The notes under the pieces were generated by a model. It searched no databases and was not told the DNA's origin. It saw only the letters and a program-made list of their open reading frames with translations. Below, in pieces: positions 8,711 to 17,006 of a stretch of DNA of 64,000 nucleotides. This stretch comes from JBDSZL01 sp039925145 (GTDB lineage: Bacteria > Acidobacteriota > Vicinamibacteria > Vicinamibacterales > SCN-69-37): positions 13,471-77,470 of the forward strand of contig JBDSZL010000084.1 of the NCBI GenBank assembly GCA_039925145.1, written 5' to 3'. Positions within the stretch are counted from its first letter, which is position 1; each line of letters begins with the position of its first letter. The position numbers and the translations under genes are program-made.

Positions 8711-9634
8711 GTGCAATTAGGTGCGCCATGCGGTACCAATGGTGGCGACGTGCGCATCTCCTATTTTCACCCGCCCATGCCGTGGTGGGCGATCCTCAAG
8801 AAGACGGCGATTGAAATCGACGACGACAACTGCCTCGGGCTGGCCGCGCAACTCGCGTTCTACGGCCTGATGGCGCTCTTTCCTGCGTTGCTGTTCCTGG
8901 TGGCGCTGCTCGGCTACCTACCAGTGGAGGGCGTGGCGCCAGGCCTGCTGGCGGCGCTGTCGCGAGTGGCTCCACGCGAGCTGACCACGATCGTGCGCGA
9001 GCAACTCGACCAGATCGCCACGGGCGGCCAGGCCGGCCTGTTGACCATTGGCATCCTCGGTGCGCTCTGGAGTAGCTCGGCCGGCATGGTGGCCATCATC
9101 GATGCGCTCAATCGCGCCTACGACGTCAGCGAGTGGCGGCCCTGGTGGAAGAGCCGACTTACCGCGATCGGCCTGACCGTCGCGGTTTCCATTTTCATCG
9201 TCCTGTCGTTCGTGCTGGTGCTCCTCGGGCCAGGGGCCGCCAATTGGGTGGCCCACTGGGTAGGCCTGGGCCCTGTCGTGACGCTCGTCTGGCCCTTCAT
9301 CCGCTGGCCGCTGATGGTGGCGTGTGTCCTGGTGGGTGTCGACCTCGTGTATCACTTTGCCCCGAACCGGCGGGTGCAATGGACGTGGGTGACACCTGGT
9401 GCGCTCGTGGCGGTTGCGTTGTGGATTGCCGCGTCGTTCGGCTTCAAGTTCTACATCACCAGCGTCACCGATTACGCGGCCACGTATGGCACCATCGGCG
9501 GCGCAATCGTGACCCTGTTGTGGTTCTACGTCAGCGGCTTGACCGTCCTCGTCGGCGCGGAGCTCAACGGGACCATCGAACACGCCTGGGTCAATCCGCT
9601 CGCCGAAGCGCCCCCGCCGCTCCCGCCTCCCTGA
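8711..9634 (+). CDS. YihY/BrkB family inner-membrane protein
   Basis: A 307-residue polytopic membrane protein of the YihY/BrkB (UPF0761) family, whose function is unresolved despite the old label ribonuclease BN. Six hydrophobic segments are visible, with the family hallmarks DDNCLGLAAQLAFYGLMALFPALL, a WSSSAGM segment, an NRAYDV loop and a C-terminal YGTIGGAIVTLLWFYVSGL. The start is uncertain: GTG 8711 has AAGGA a few bases upstream, while GTG 8750 and ATG 8777 would remove up to 22 unconserved residues. It ends 9 nt before the convergent NHL gene. Confidence 0.88.
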   Translation: MQLGAPCGTNGGDVRISYFHPPMPWWAILKKTAIEIDDDNCLGLAAQLAFYGLMALFPALLFLVALLGYLPVEGVAPGLLAALSRVAPRELTTIVREQLDQIATGGQAGLLTIGILGALWSSSAGMVAIIDALNRAYDVSEWRPWWKSRLTAIGLTVAVSIFIVLSFVLVLLGPGAANWVAHWVGLGPVVTLVWPFIRWPLMVACVLVGVDLVYHFAPNRRVQWTWVTPGALVAVALWIAASFGFKFYITSVTDYAATYGTIGGAIVTLLWFYVSGLTVLVGAELNGTIEHAWVNPLAEAPPPLPPP

Positions 9635-9643
9635 TCGCGGCGG

Positions 9644-10702
9644 TTATCGCTTTGCGAACTTTTCGATCTTGTGGCCGGTGGAATCAGCCACGTACACGTC
9701 TCCACTCGGCGCAACGGCCAGCATGTGCGCCTCGCCCATCTCGCCGACGCCGGTACCTTTCCGGCCCGCGAAGCCCAACACTTTGCCATCCCGATCGATC
9801 TTCATCATCTGACCGTCGGCGCCCGTGGCAATCCAGAGCTGCTGGTCCTTGTCGATGAAGAGCCCACAGACCGGGTTCTCCATCTGGATGTCGCGCACCG
9901 GCGTGCCGTCTGCGCGGAAGACGCGGATGCGCATCACTTCGCGGTCGGCCACGTAGATCAGTCCGTCGCGATCGACTTCGATGGCATGTGGGTTGGAGCG
10001 GGTTCCTTCCTTGAACGCGAGACTCCAGGTGGTGATGAACGTGCCCGATCGATCGAAGCGGATGACGCGCGGATCGGGTCCTCCTGCTTCTCCCTGTGCA
10101 ATGAACACATCGCCGTTCGGTGCAATCGCCACATCGGACGGAATGTTGAACTGCTGGCGGGCGGCAGCGGCGTCGCCCGTGCCGACCACGCCTTTTGTAC
10201 CGAGGGTCATCAGCACGTCGCCTTGCGGACTGAGCTTGACGACCGTGTGGTCTCCGGAGTCGACGAGCCAGAGGTTGTCGGCCGCGTCGACGCGGACGCT
10301 GTGCGCGCGAGTGGCGGTGCCTTCGCGCATCCCCCTCACGAATCTGCCGTTCTCGTCGAACTCGACGAGCGGGACAGCCATGCGGTGATACACGAAGACG
10401 TGCCCCTTGGAATTGACCGCAACCGACGCCACGATCCCGTACGTCATGCCGGCCGGCAGCGGCAGCGCATTTGCCACGGCCACGTAGTCGAGGACGGGCG
10501 CGTCGGGGATATGGATGACGCGCGGCGTCCCGCCGCGTCCGCCTTGGCCACCCTGGGCGCCTCGGGCGGGCGTGGTGGGCTGCTGAGGCGTGGCGGCTTG
10601 CGGCGGGGCTTGCTCGGACGGGCCAGCCATGCCGGCCATTGGTGCCGCCAGACAGACGGTGGTCGGGAGAAGAATGACGGCCGCAAGTCGAACAAGTCTC
10701 AT
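9644..10702 (-). CDS. Secreted NHL-repeat beta-propeller protein (PAL-like)
   Basis: An exported protein of 352 residues with a signal peptide (MRLVRLAAVILLPTTVCLAAP), a low-complexity Pro/Gln/Gly linker, and at least five NHL-type blades such as VDAADNLWLVDSGDHTVVKLSP and VAPSGDVYVADSTGHKIEKF. The blade pattern resembles the peptidyl-hydroxyglycine alpha-amidating lyase-like proteins of bacteria, which usually have no proven enzymatic role. The start at 10702 is chosen because the signal peptide begins there; an earlier in-frame start would add 17 polar residues before it. A decayed homologue of the C-terminal blade lies at 32968-33053. Confidence 0.82.
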   Translation of the reverse strand: MRLVRLAAVILLPTTVCLAAPMAGMAGPSEQAPPQAATPQQPTTPARGAQGGQGGRGGTPRVIHIPDAPVLDYVAVANALPLPAGMTYGIVASVAVNSKGHVFVYHRMAVPLVEFDENGRFVRGMREGTATRAHSVRVDAADNLWLVDSGDHTVVKLSPQGDVLMTLGTKGVVGTGDAAAARQQFNIPSDVAIAPNGDVFIAQGEAGGPDPRVIRFDRSGTFITTWSLAFKEGTRSNPHAIEVDRDGLIYVADREVMRIRVFRADGTPVRDIQMENPVCGLFIDKDQQLWIATGADGQMMKIDRDGKVLGFAGRKGTGVGEMGEAHMLAVAPSGDVYVADSTGHKIEKFAKR

Positions 10703-10813
10703 GAGGAGAGGGTATGGCAAGTCGTGGGTGATGCCAACTCGAAGGCGGCACACAGACCGACAGGTCGTCTCCGTTGATTTGAACAGGCCGGGCGGTTCGT
10801 CTATCTTCAGAGG

Positions 10814-12748
10814 ATGACGGCGACATCAACCAAGGAAACACTAGGCTTCCAGGCCGAGGTCAAGCAGCTCCTGCACCTGATGATTCACTCCTTGTACGGC
10901 AACAAGGAAATCTTCTTGCGAGAGCTCATCTCCAATGCGTCGGATGCCTGCGACAAGCTGCGGTTCGAAGGTGTCGCCGATGGCGCGCTGCTCGAGGGCG
11001 ACGCCGATCTCGGGATTCGCGTGGGCTACGACGCCGAGGCGCGGACGATCACCGTGTCAGACAACGGCATCGGCCTCTCGCGCCAGGAGGTCGTCGATCA
11101 TATCGGCACCATCGCCAAGTCTGGCACGCGCGAGTTCTTCAGCCGGCTCACCTCGGATGCGGCGAAAGACGCGCAGCTCATCGGGCAGTTCGGCGTGGGC
11201 TTCTACTCCTCGTTCATCGTGGCCGATCGCGTGACCCTGCTCACGCGGCGGGCCGGCGCGCCTGCCGACGAGGGTGTTCGATGGGAGAGCACCGGAGAGG
11301 GCGACTACACGATCGAAGGCATCCACAAGGAGGCACGCGGCACCGACGTGGTTCTGCACCTGCGGCCCGAGGAAGACGAGCTGCTGTCTGGAACGCGACT
11401 CCGGGAGATTCTGCGTAAGTATTCGGATCACATCACGTTCCCGATCGTGATGAAGAAGGAGCACTGGGATTCGACGAAGACTTCGCAGGTGGTCACCGAT
11501 GACGACGAGCAGGTGAACCAGGCCTCTGCCCTGTGGGCGCGGCCCAAGGCGGAGATCACGCCGGCGCAGTACGAAGAGTTCTACAAGCACGTCGGTCACG
11601 ATTTCGAGCCCCCGCTCGCGTGGACGCATGCGCGCGTCGAAGGCCGTCAGGAGTTCACCCAGCTGTTTTACATCCCGCGGCGCGCGCCTTTCGATCTGTG
11701 GGACCGCGATCACCGCCACGGCGTCAAGCTCTACGTCCGCCGCGTCTTCATCATGGACTCGGCCGAGCAGCTCCTGCCACCCTACCTACGATTCGTTCGT
11801 GGCATCGTCGATTCGAGCGATCTGCCGCTGAATGTCTCCCGCGAAATTCTGCAGCAGTCCTCGGACGTCGCGCAGATGCGCTCGGCATCCGTGAAGCGTG
11901 TGCTGAGTCTGCTCGAAGACCTCGCCGCAAACCAGCCGGACAAGTACACGACCTTCTGGACGGAATTCGGTCGCGTCCTGAAGGAAGGGGTGGTCGACGA
12001 CGCCGCGAATCGCGAGCGGATTGCCAAGCTGCTCCGTTTTGCCAGCACGCGGGCCGACAGTGCAGAGCAGACAGTCTCGCTGACCGACTACCTCGCCCGC
12101 ATGCAGGCGGGCCAGGACGCGATCTACTACGTGACGGCCGATGGCTTCGCCGCGGCGAAGAACAGCCCGCACCTGGAGGTGTTCAGGAAGCAGGCGGTCG
12201 AGGTGCTCCTTCTGAGCGATCGGGTCGACGAGTGGATGCTGTCCCAACTCACCGAATTCGAGGGTAAGAAACTGCAGTCCGTCACGCAGGGGGACCTGGA
12301 TCTCAGCAAGCTCGGCGAGGCGCCATCCGCGAAGACGGAGGAGCAGAAGACCGACGAGTACAAGGATTTGCTGAAGCGGATGGAGGACGCGCTGAAGGAC
12401 CAGGCCGGCCGCGTCCGTCTGACACACCGGCTCACCGATTCACCGGCATGCCTGGTCAGCGAGGAGCAGGGGATGAGCCGTCATTTGGAGCGCCTGCTCC
12501 GCGAGGCCGGACAGCCCGTGCCAGGCAGCAAGCCCGTGCTGGAGATCAATCCGGATCATCCGATCGTTCAACGCCTGAAGCAGGAAACCGATCCGGCGGT
12601 GTTCGACGACTGGAGCCACATCCTTTTCGACCAGGCACTGCTCGCCGAAGGCGGCAACCTCGAAGACCCGGCGACGTTCGTCAAGCGTCTGAACAAGCTC
12701 ACTCTGGCGCTGGCCGGCGGCGCTGCGCCGCGAATCTGGACGCCGTGA
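10814..12748 (+). CDS. htpG: Chaperone HtpG (bacterial Hsp90)
   Basis: A full-length Hsp90 of 644 residues. The N-terminal GHKL ATPase region shows ELISNASDACDKLR, DNGIGLS, IGTIAKSGTREF and GQFGVGFYSSF, covering the nucleotide-binding motifs. The middle domain contains the LPLNVSREILQQS segment with the conserved arginine, and a C-terminal dimerisation domain follows. HtpG folds client proteins in the cytoplasm, mostly under stress. It is monocistronic and converges on the FHA operon, with a palindromic repeat cluster between them. No heat-shock promoter element could be recognised upstream. Confidence 0.97.
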   Translation: MTATSTKETLGFQAEVKQLLHLMIHSLYGNKEIFLRELISNASDACDKLRFEGVADGALLEGDADLGIRVGYDAEARTITVSDNGIGLSRQEVVDHIGTIAKSGTREFFSRLTSDAAKDAQLIGQFGVGFYSSFIVADRVTLLTRRAGAPADEGVRWESTGEGDYTIEGIHKEARGTDVVLHLRPEEDELLSGTRLREILRKYSDHITFPIVMKKEHWDSTKTSQVVTDDDEQVNQASALWARPKAEITPAQYEEFYKHVGHDFEPPLAWTHARVEGRQEFTQLFYIPRRAPFDLWDRDHRHGVKLYVRRVFIMDSAEQLLPPYLRFVRGIVDSSDLPLNVSREILQQSSDVAQMRSASVKRVLSLLEDLAANQPDKYTTFWTEFGRVLKEGVVDDAANRERIAKLLRFASTRADSAEQTVSLTDYLARMQAGQDAIYYVTADGFAAAKNSPHLEVFRKQAVEVLLLSDRVDEWMLSQLTEFEGKKLQSVTQGDLDLSKLGEAPSAKTEEQKTDEYKDLLKRMEDALKDQAGRVRLTHRLTDSPACLVSEEQGMSRHLERLLREAGQPVPGSKPVLEINPDHPIVQRLKQETDPAVFDDWSHILFDQALLAEGGNLEDPATFVKRLNKLTLALAGGAAPRIWTP

Positions 12749-12752
12749 TCAG

Positions 12753-12861
12753 GAGACCGGGTCTCTTTCTGAAGTGCGCTTGGTAGGAGACCCGGTCTCT
12801 TGTGTCACCTTCGAAGAGACGGGTCTCTTTCTGGAGGGTACTTCACAGGAGACCCGGTCTC
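12753..12861. repeat. Palindromic GAGACC(C/G)GGTCTC repeat cluster after htpG
   Basis: Four copies of a 13-bp near-palindrome, alternating GAGACCGGGTCTC (12753, and a 12-bp variant at 12816) with GAGACCCGGTCTC (12787 and 12849). Together they form two tandem units of about 62-63 bp that share the flanks TCTTTCTG and TTGTGTCACC. The cluster fills the gap between two convergent genes, so the hairpins could end transcription from both sides. The same core is found at 49169-49390 and 63915-63942. Confidence 0.9.
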
Positions 12862-12879
12862 TTGTGTCACCGCCGGATC

Positions 12880-13689
12880 TCACCGCAGCTTCGCTTCGAT
12901 CTGGGCCTGACCGACGACGATGAGATCGCCGTCTTGTAAGAGGATGCCGCGACCGCGGGGGACTGGCAGGCCCCGGCCATTCCGCACGAGGGTGGTGGCC
13001 TGTCCGCTGCTCTCGTCGTGGAGTCTGTATCGGCCAGTCTTGGCTTCTGGCTCGATGCGCGCATGACGTCGCGAAACGCTGAGGGCGAGATCGCTCCCGT
13101 CGTCGATGAAGGCGATGTGGTTCGTCCGTATCAAGCGGTGACGGCTGTCGCGGACCTCGGTGCCCCTGCCAATCGCCACGGTTGTCCCTGTGGACGTACA
13201 CCGCGGACGCTCGGCGCTGCCGTGCGCGACCCTGAGCTCGAGCCTTGGTACCGGGGCAGGCGCCGCGGCGGGCACGCTGCTGCGCACGTAGTCGACGTGG
13301 AAGTCGCGCTGCGGCCACCGGTCTCCCGGTCTGGTGACGAAGCTGGTCTTGACGGGGAGGTCGGCCCCCGGAGCTCCTGCCTCCGCTAACCGCTCTCGAA
13401 CTCGCTGATCCAAGGCGGGCGGTCCGTCGCACAGGAGCTGGAGCCGCACTCGGTCCGAGTGCGACGGGGCGACCAACCGGATCCGGATCTGGGTGAAAGG
13501 CAGCACGCCTCGTCCGCCTGCCGTCGGCCGCAGGTCTCGCTCGATCAGATCGACAACCGCGTGCAGCGTTTCGAGTGGCTGCCGCCCGGTCGATCCCGTG
13601 AGCGTACGTGTCGCAGTCTCGACTTTCGCGGCAATCGCGGATTCAATCCGCGTGACGGTGCCGATCCACCTTCCAGGTTTTCTGGTCAT
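12880..13689 (-). CDS. FhaA-like protein (DUF3662-like region plus FHA domain)
   Basis: A 269-residue protein. The N-terminal ~120 residues (RIESAIAAKVE, then a LETLHAVVDLIERDL helix and a beta-rich segment) resemble the DUF3662 part of mycobacterial FhaA. The C-terminal ~100 residues form an FHA domain, with IGRGTEV, SVSRRHARI and RNGRGL near the expected phosphothreonine-binding loops; the usual NGT is changed. FHA domains bind phosphothreonine peptides, here probably marks made by the kinase of the same operon. The ATG overlaps the stop of the SEDS-PBP gene (ATGA), so it is the last, translationally coupled gene. Confidence 0.8.
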   Translation of the reverse strand: MTRKPGRWIGTVTRIESAIAAKVETATRTLTGSTGRQPLETLHAVVDLIERDLRPTAGGRGVLPFTQIRIRLVAPSHSDRVRLQLLCDGPPALDQRVRERLAEAGAPGADLPVKTSFVTRPGDRWPQRDFHVDYVRSSVPAAAPAPVPRLELRVAHGSAERPRCTSTGTTVAIGRGTEVRDSRHRLIRTNHIAFIDDGSDLALSVSRRHARIEPEAKTGRYRLHDESSGQATTLVRNGRGLPVPRGRGILLQDGDLIVVGQAQIEAKLR

Positions 13690-16600
13690 TTCACCAGACC
13701 CAATGCCGCAGCAGCGGTGACAATCCGCCCTGCCAGCTCTGCCGGCGCACCTCCGCCATAGCCGGCGTGTTCCAGCACAATGGCGAATGCCACGCGGTGG
13801 GTGGCCGGGCCGGCTGGAGCGAATCCCACGAACCAGCCGTGCGAGGCGCCATCGTCGACCTCGGCCGTTCCGGTCTTGCCTGCGATGTGGATCGCATGCG
13901 TGCGGAGGGACCGGCCCGTGCCGTCGGTCACCACGTCACGCATGTACCCGGCCAGCAGGCGTGCGGAGTCGCTGGGGAGGAACGGACGCGGCGCCACCGG
14001 TTCAGTTTGTCGCACGAGTGGCGGCTCGCGAATCCCACCGTCCGAGGCGATGGCGGCCGCGACACGCGCCATCCGCAACGGCGTCGCGAGTACGTCACCC
14101 TGGCCGTATCCTTCGTGAGGCAGCGCGTCATGCTGGCGGGCTGCCGACCCGCCGGTGGGGAACACCAGTCCGGCCAGGCCAGCCGTCCGCGCCAGCGGCT
14201 CGGTTCCGAGGCGCACCGCCAGTTGCGCGAAGTACGCGTTGCACGAATGGACCATCGCGTCGCGCATCGTGAGCGTCCCGTGTGGCGTCCGGTCCATTAC
14301 GTCGTCGTGAATCGGGCGGCTCCACCCGGGAATCTTCGCGCCGACGCGGTCGCCCACCAACCGGGAGCACGTGAAAGGCACACGGCTCAGGCCTGGGTCG
14401 AGCCGCAGCGCGGCAGCAGCGGTGACCAGCTTGAACGTCGAGCCCGGGGGATAGAGACCGTAGCGCGCACGATCGAGGAGGGCGTCGGCGGGACCTTCCG
14501 CGGTGCCCGCGTCGAATGTTGGCCACGGGTAGCTGACACTGGCGAGCAGCTCGCCGGTGTCGGCGTCGAGCACGACGACGGTGCCGTGCTGAATACCGGC
14601 GGCGGCGATAGTACGTGCCAGCAGCGACGACACCTGTGTCTGCAGTCTCGCGTCGATCGTCAGCCGGCTGTCGCGGCCGCGCTCGCGTATCCGCTTCACG
14701 CTCTCATTCGACGGCTCCCAACGATGGCGCACGAGAGGTACGAGGTCGCGATAATCTCGCCGGAGCGCCAACGTCGGCACGCCGTCGTCGTCCTGCGTCC
14801 GCACAGCCGTGGCACGGGAGTCGAAACCGCGCAGGCCGTCTTCGGCATCACGTTCGAGGTAGGAGGTGTTGGACGCGGCCCAGTTGGTGCGTGTGTTGGC
14901 GTCGCCGAGCAGGTGGAACGTCTGTCCCCGGAGTGGATAACAGCGACGCGTCGTGTCCGGACACACGTCATGGAGCGAGAGTCCGAGACGCGAGAGCTCT
15001 GCCGATGCCGCACTTGCCACCGCGACGTCGGCGGCGAGCGGCACCCCACGACGATCGAAGATGTTTCCACGCGGCAGTGTGCGCGCTGCGTCCAGGACGC
15101 GCGGATTGTACTGGTAGCGCCGCCCGCCATCCGCTTGCAGACTCAGCTGCGGCCGGACGAGTACGGCGTCGGCGTTCACGATCTGGACGCGGGCGCAGAC
15201 CACTAGCAGCACACCTGCCGCAACGGCCAGTACGCCGGCGAGCCAGCGCACCGGTTGCTTGAAGGCGGTCGACTCGACTGGCGTGCTTGGGTCTGAGGCG
15301 ATTGCCGCGAGCAGGCCGAGTGCGGCGAAGTTAGCCAGCATCGCCGACCCGCCATAACTCACGAACGGGGTGACCACGCCGGTTAGGGGCATCAGTCCGA
15401 GCAGGCCGGCCCCCATCACGAGCATGGGGACCACCAGTGTCAGCGTGAGAGCCAGTGCGAGAAAGAACGCGGTGTCGGTGGGCGCCGCGCGGGCGATTCG
15501 CAGTCCGCGCCATGCAATGACCACGGCCGCACCGGCCACGAGGACGAGTCCCACCAGGCCGAGCTCCTCGCCGACGGCTGCCAGCACGAGGTCGGTGTGA
15601 CCCGCGGGCAGATAGCGCGTGTCGCCCAGACCGAGCCCCGTTCCCGTGGCCCCTCCTGCGGCCAGACCCCACAAGGCCTGCGCGACCTGGTCGCCTCCGC
15701 GAATGGCATTTTCCCAGGGTGATTTCCACATCGCCACCCGCGTCGCGAGCGTGCTCGAGAGGCCCAGCGCGTAACCGGCGTAGTACCCGCCACCGAGCAT
15801 GATCACGCCGAGGACGATCTCGGTGGATCCGGCGCGCGCGACGGCGAGCATGGCGACGAACATGAGCGACAGTAGGAGCGCGGGCCCCAGGTCGCGCAGC
15901 ACGAAGAAGAGCAGGAGTGCGACCGCGACAGCGCCAAGCACGGGAATCATGTGATCGAGCCGGGGGATTCGGAGCCATGTCGGCAGACGACGGCCGCGCC
16001 ATTCATGTTCCTGCACGTGCCGGATCAATTCCCACCGGTGACCGAGATACCCGGCGAGGAAGAACGCGAGAAGCAGGCGGATGAACTCGACAGGCTGCGC
16101 CGGGCCCAGGTTGACCTTGGCGCCGCTCGTGCCTGGCCCCGATCCAAAGACCATCAGGGCGACCGACAGGACGACGGCCGCCGCGAGCGCGAGATACTTC
16201 AGCTGCAGCAGGCCGGATGTCCTGATCCTGACCATCGAGCATCCGGCGCAGGCCAGCGTCCCGACGAGGACGCCCCCTGTGTAGCGGCTGAGGAGCAGCG
16301 TGTCGCGCAGCGGATCGGGTCGGGCGATCATCACGAGCGCGCCGAACGTCGTGAGCAGCTGCGCGGCGGCGAGGAGCACGCGGTCTCCCGTGATGCCGCG
16401 CCACTGCCAGACCAGCGACACAACCTGGAAGCCTGCCAGTAACAGCAGCGCACACCACAACACCGCGCGCGTGTGAGCCCCACGGGTGCGGACCACCAGG
16501 CCCGGTTTCAGGAGAGTGATGTCAGCAGGCGTGAACAGCGGGAGCGTCGTCGGGGCCGGTTCCTTCGACACGGCGGCCCTAGCACGCGCCTCCCGCAGCC

Positions 16601-17006
16601 GTCCGGCATAAACGGTCAGGCCGCGTGATCCCTCCACGGCGGTGACCGGCACCTGAAGTCGCGCAATTGCGCCGACGTTCGACAGCAGCGCGGCGCCGCT
16701 GTCGGATCCGAGGGCCCGCGACAGCTCGCGAGCCGCAAACCGCCTGTCTGGTGTGGTGTCAAACGCCGGTGCCATAACAGCCTCGAGCGCGGCCGCGCCC
16801 GGTCTATCGGTCAGGTTGAGTGGCTGGAGTACACGCCCCGCTTCTATGGCGTCGAGGGCGCGGAGGCGGCCGACGTCACACAGGACGATCGCAAGCAGGG
16901 AAACAATAGTCGTGAGGGCGAGGGCCGCGTGGCCCAACAGGTGTGCGCGAGCGGCTGCACCCCTGCTGCGCCCGCGCGCCTGCGCACTCGTGTACGTCAC
17001 GCCCAA
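13686..17006 (-). CDS. Fused SEDS glycosyltransferase (RodA/FtsW) and class B PBP transpeptidase
   Basis: One 1106-residue chain joins the two peptidoglycan synthases that normally form a complex. After an N-terminal anchor (about 25-50) and a soluble ~110-residue part comes a polytopic SEDS domain (about 170-570), with LGLGDTRYLPAGHTDLVLAAVGEELG and the family end PFVSYGGSAML. A further membrane segment (about 585-605) leads to a penicillin-binding transpeptidase with PRGNIFDRRG, catalytic S856 in PPGSTFK, S921 in SCN, and K1044 in KTGT. SEDS proteins polymerise lipid II and class B PBPs crosslink it, so this should be a self-contained elongation or septal synthase. It overlaps the kinase by 10 nt and the downstream FHA gene by 4 nt. 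Confidence 0.93.
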   Translation of the reverse strand: MGVTYTSAQARGRSRGAAARAHLLGHAALALTTIVSLLAIVLCDVGRLRALDAIEAGRVLQPLNLTDRPGAAALEAVMAPAFDTTPDRRFAARELSRALGSDSGAALLSNVGAIARLQVPVTAVEGSRGLTVYAGRLREARARAAVSKEPAPTTLPLFTPADITLLKPGLVVRTRGAHTRAVLWCALLLLAGFQVVSLVWQWRGITGDRVLLAAAQLLTTFGALVMIARPDPLRDTLLLSRYTGGVLVGTLACAGCSMVRIRTSGLLQLKYLALAAAVVLSVALMVFGSGPGTSGAKVNLGPAQPVEFIRLLLAFFLAGYLGHRWELIRHVQEHEWRGRRLPTWLRIPRLDHMIPVLGAVAVALLLFFVLRDLGPALLLSLMFVAMLAVARAGSTEIVLGVIMLGGGYYAGYALGLSSTLATRVAMWKSPWENAIRGGDQVAQALWGLAAGGATGTGLGLGDTRYLPAGHTDLVLAAVGEELGLVGLVLVAGAAVVIAWRGLRIARAAPTDTAFFLALALTLTLVVPMLVMGAGLLGLMPLTGVVTPFVSYGGSAMLANFAALGLLAAIASDPSTPVESTAFKQPVRWLAGVLAVAAGVLLVVCARVQIVNADAVLVRPQLSLQADGGRRYQYNPRVLDAARTLPRGNIFDRRGVPLAADVAVASAASAELSRLGLSLHDVCPDTTRRCYPLRGQTFHLLGDANTRTNWAASNTSYLERDAEDGLRGFDSRATAVRTQDDDGVPTLALRRDYRDLVPLVRHRWEPSNESVKRIRERGRDSRLTIDARLQTQVSSLLARTIAAAGIQHGTVVVLDADTGELLASVSYPWPTFDAGTAEGPADALLDRARYGLYPPGSTFKLVTAAAALRLDPGLSRVPFTCSRLVGDRVGAKIPGWSRPIHDDVMDRTPHGTLTMRDAMVHSCNAYFAQLAVRLGTEPLARTAGLAGLVFPTGGSAARQHDALPHEGYGQGDVLATPLRMARVAAAIASDGGIREPPLVRQTEPVAPRPFLPSDSARLLAGYMRDVVTDGTGRSLRTHAIHIAGKTGTAEVDDGASHGWFVGFAPAGPATHRVAFAIVLEHAGYGGGAPAELAGRIVTAAAALGLVK

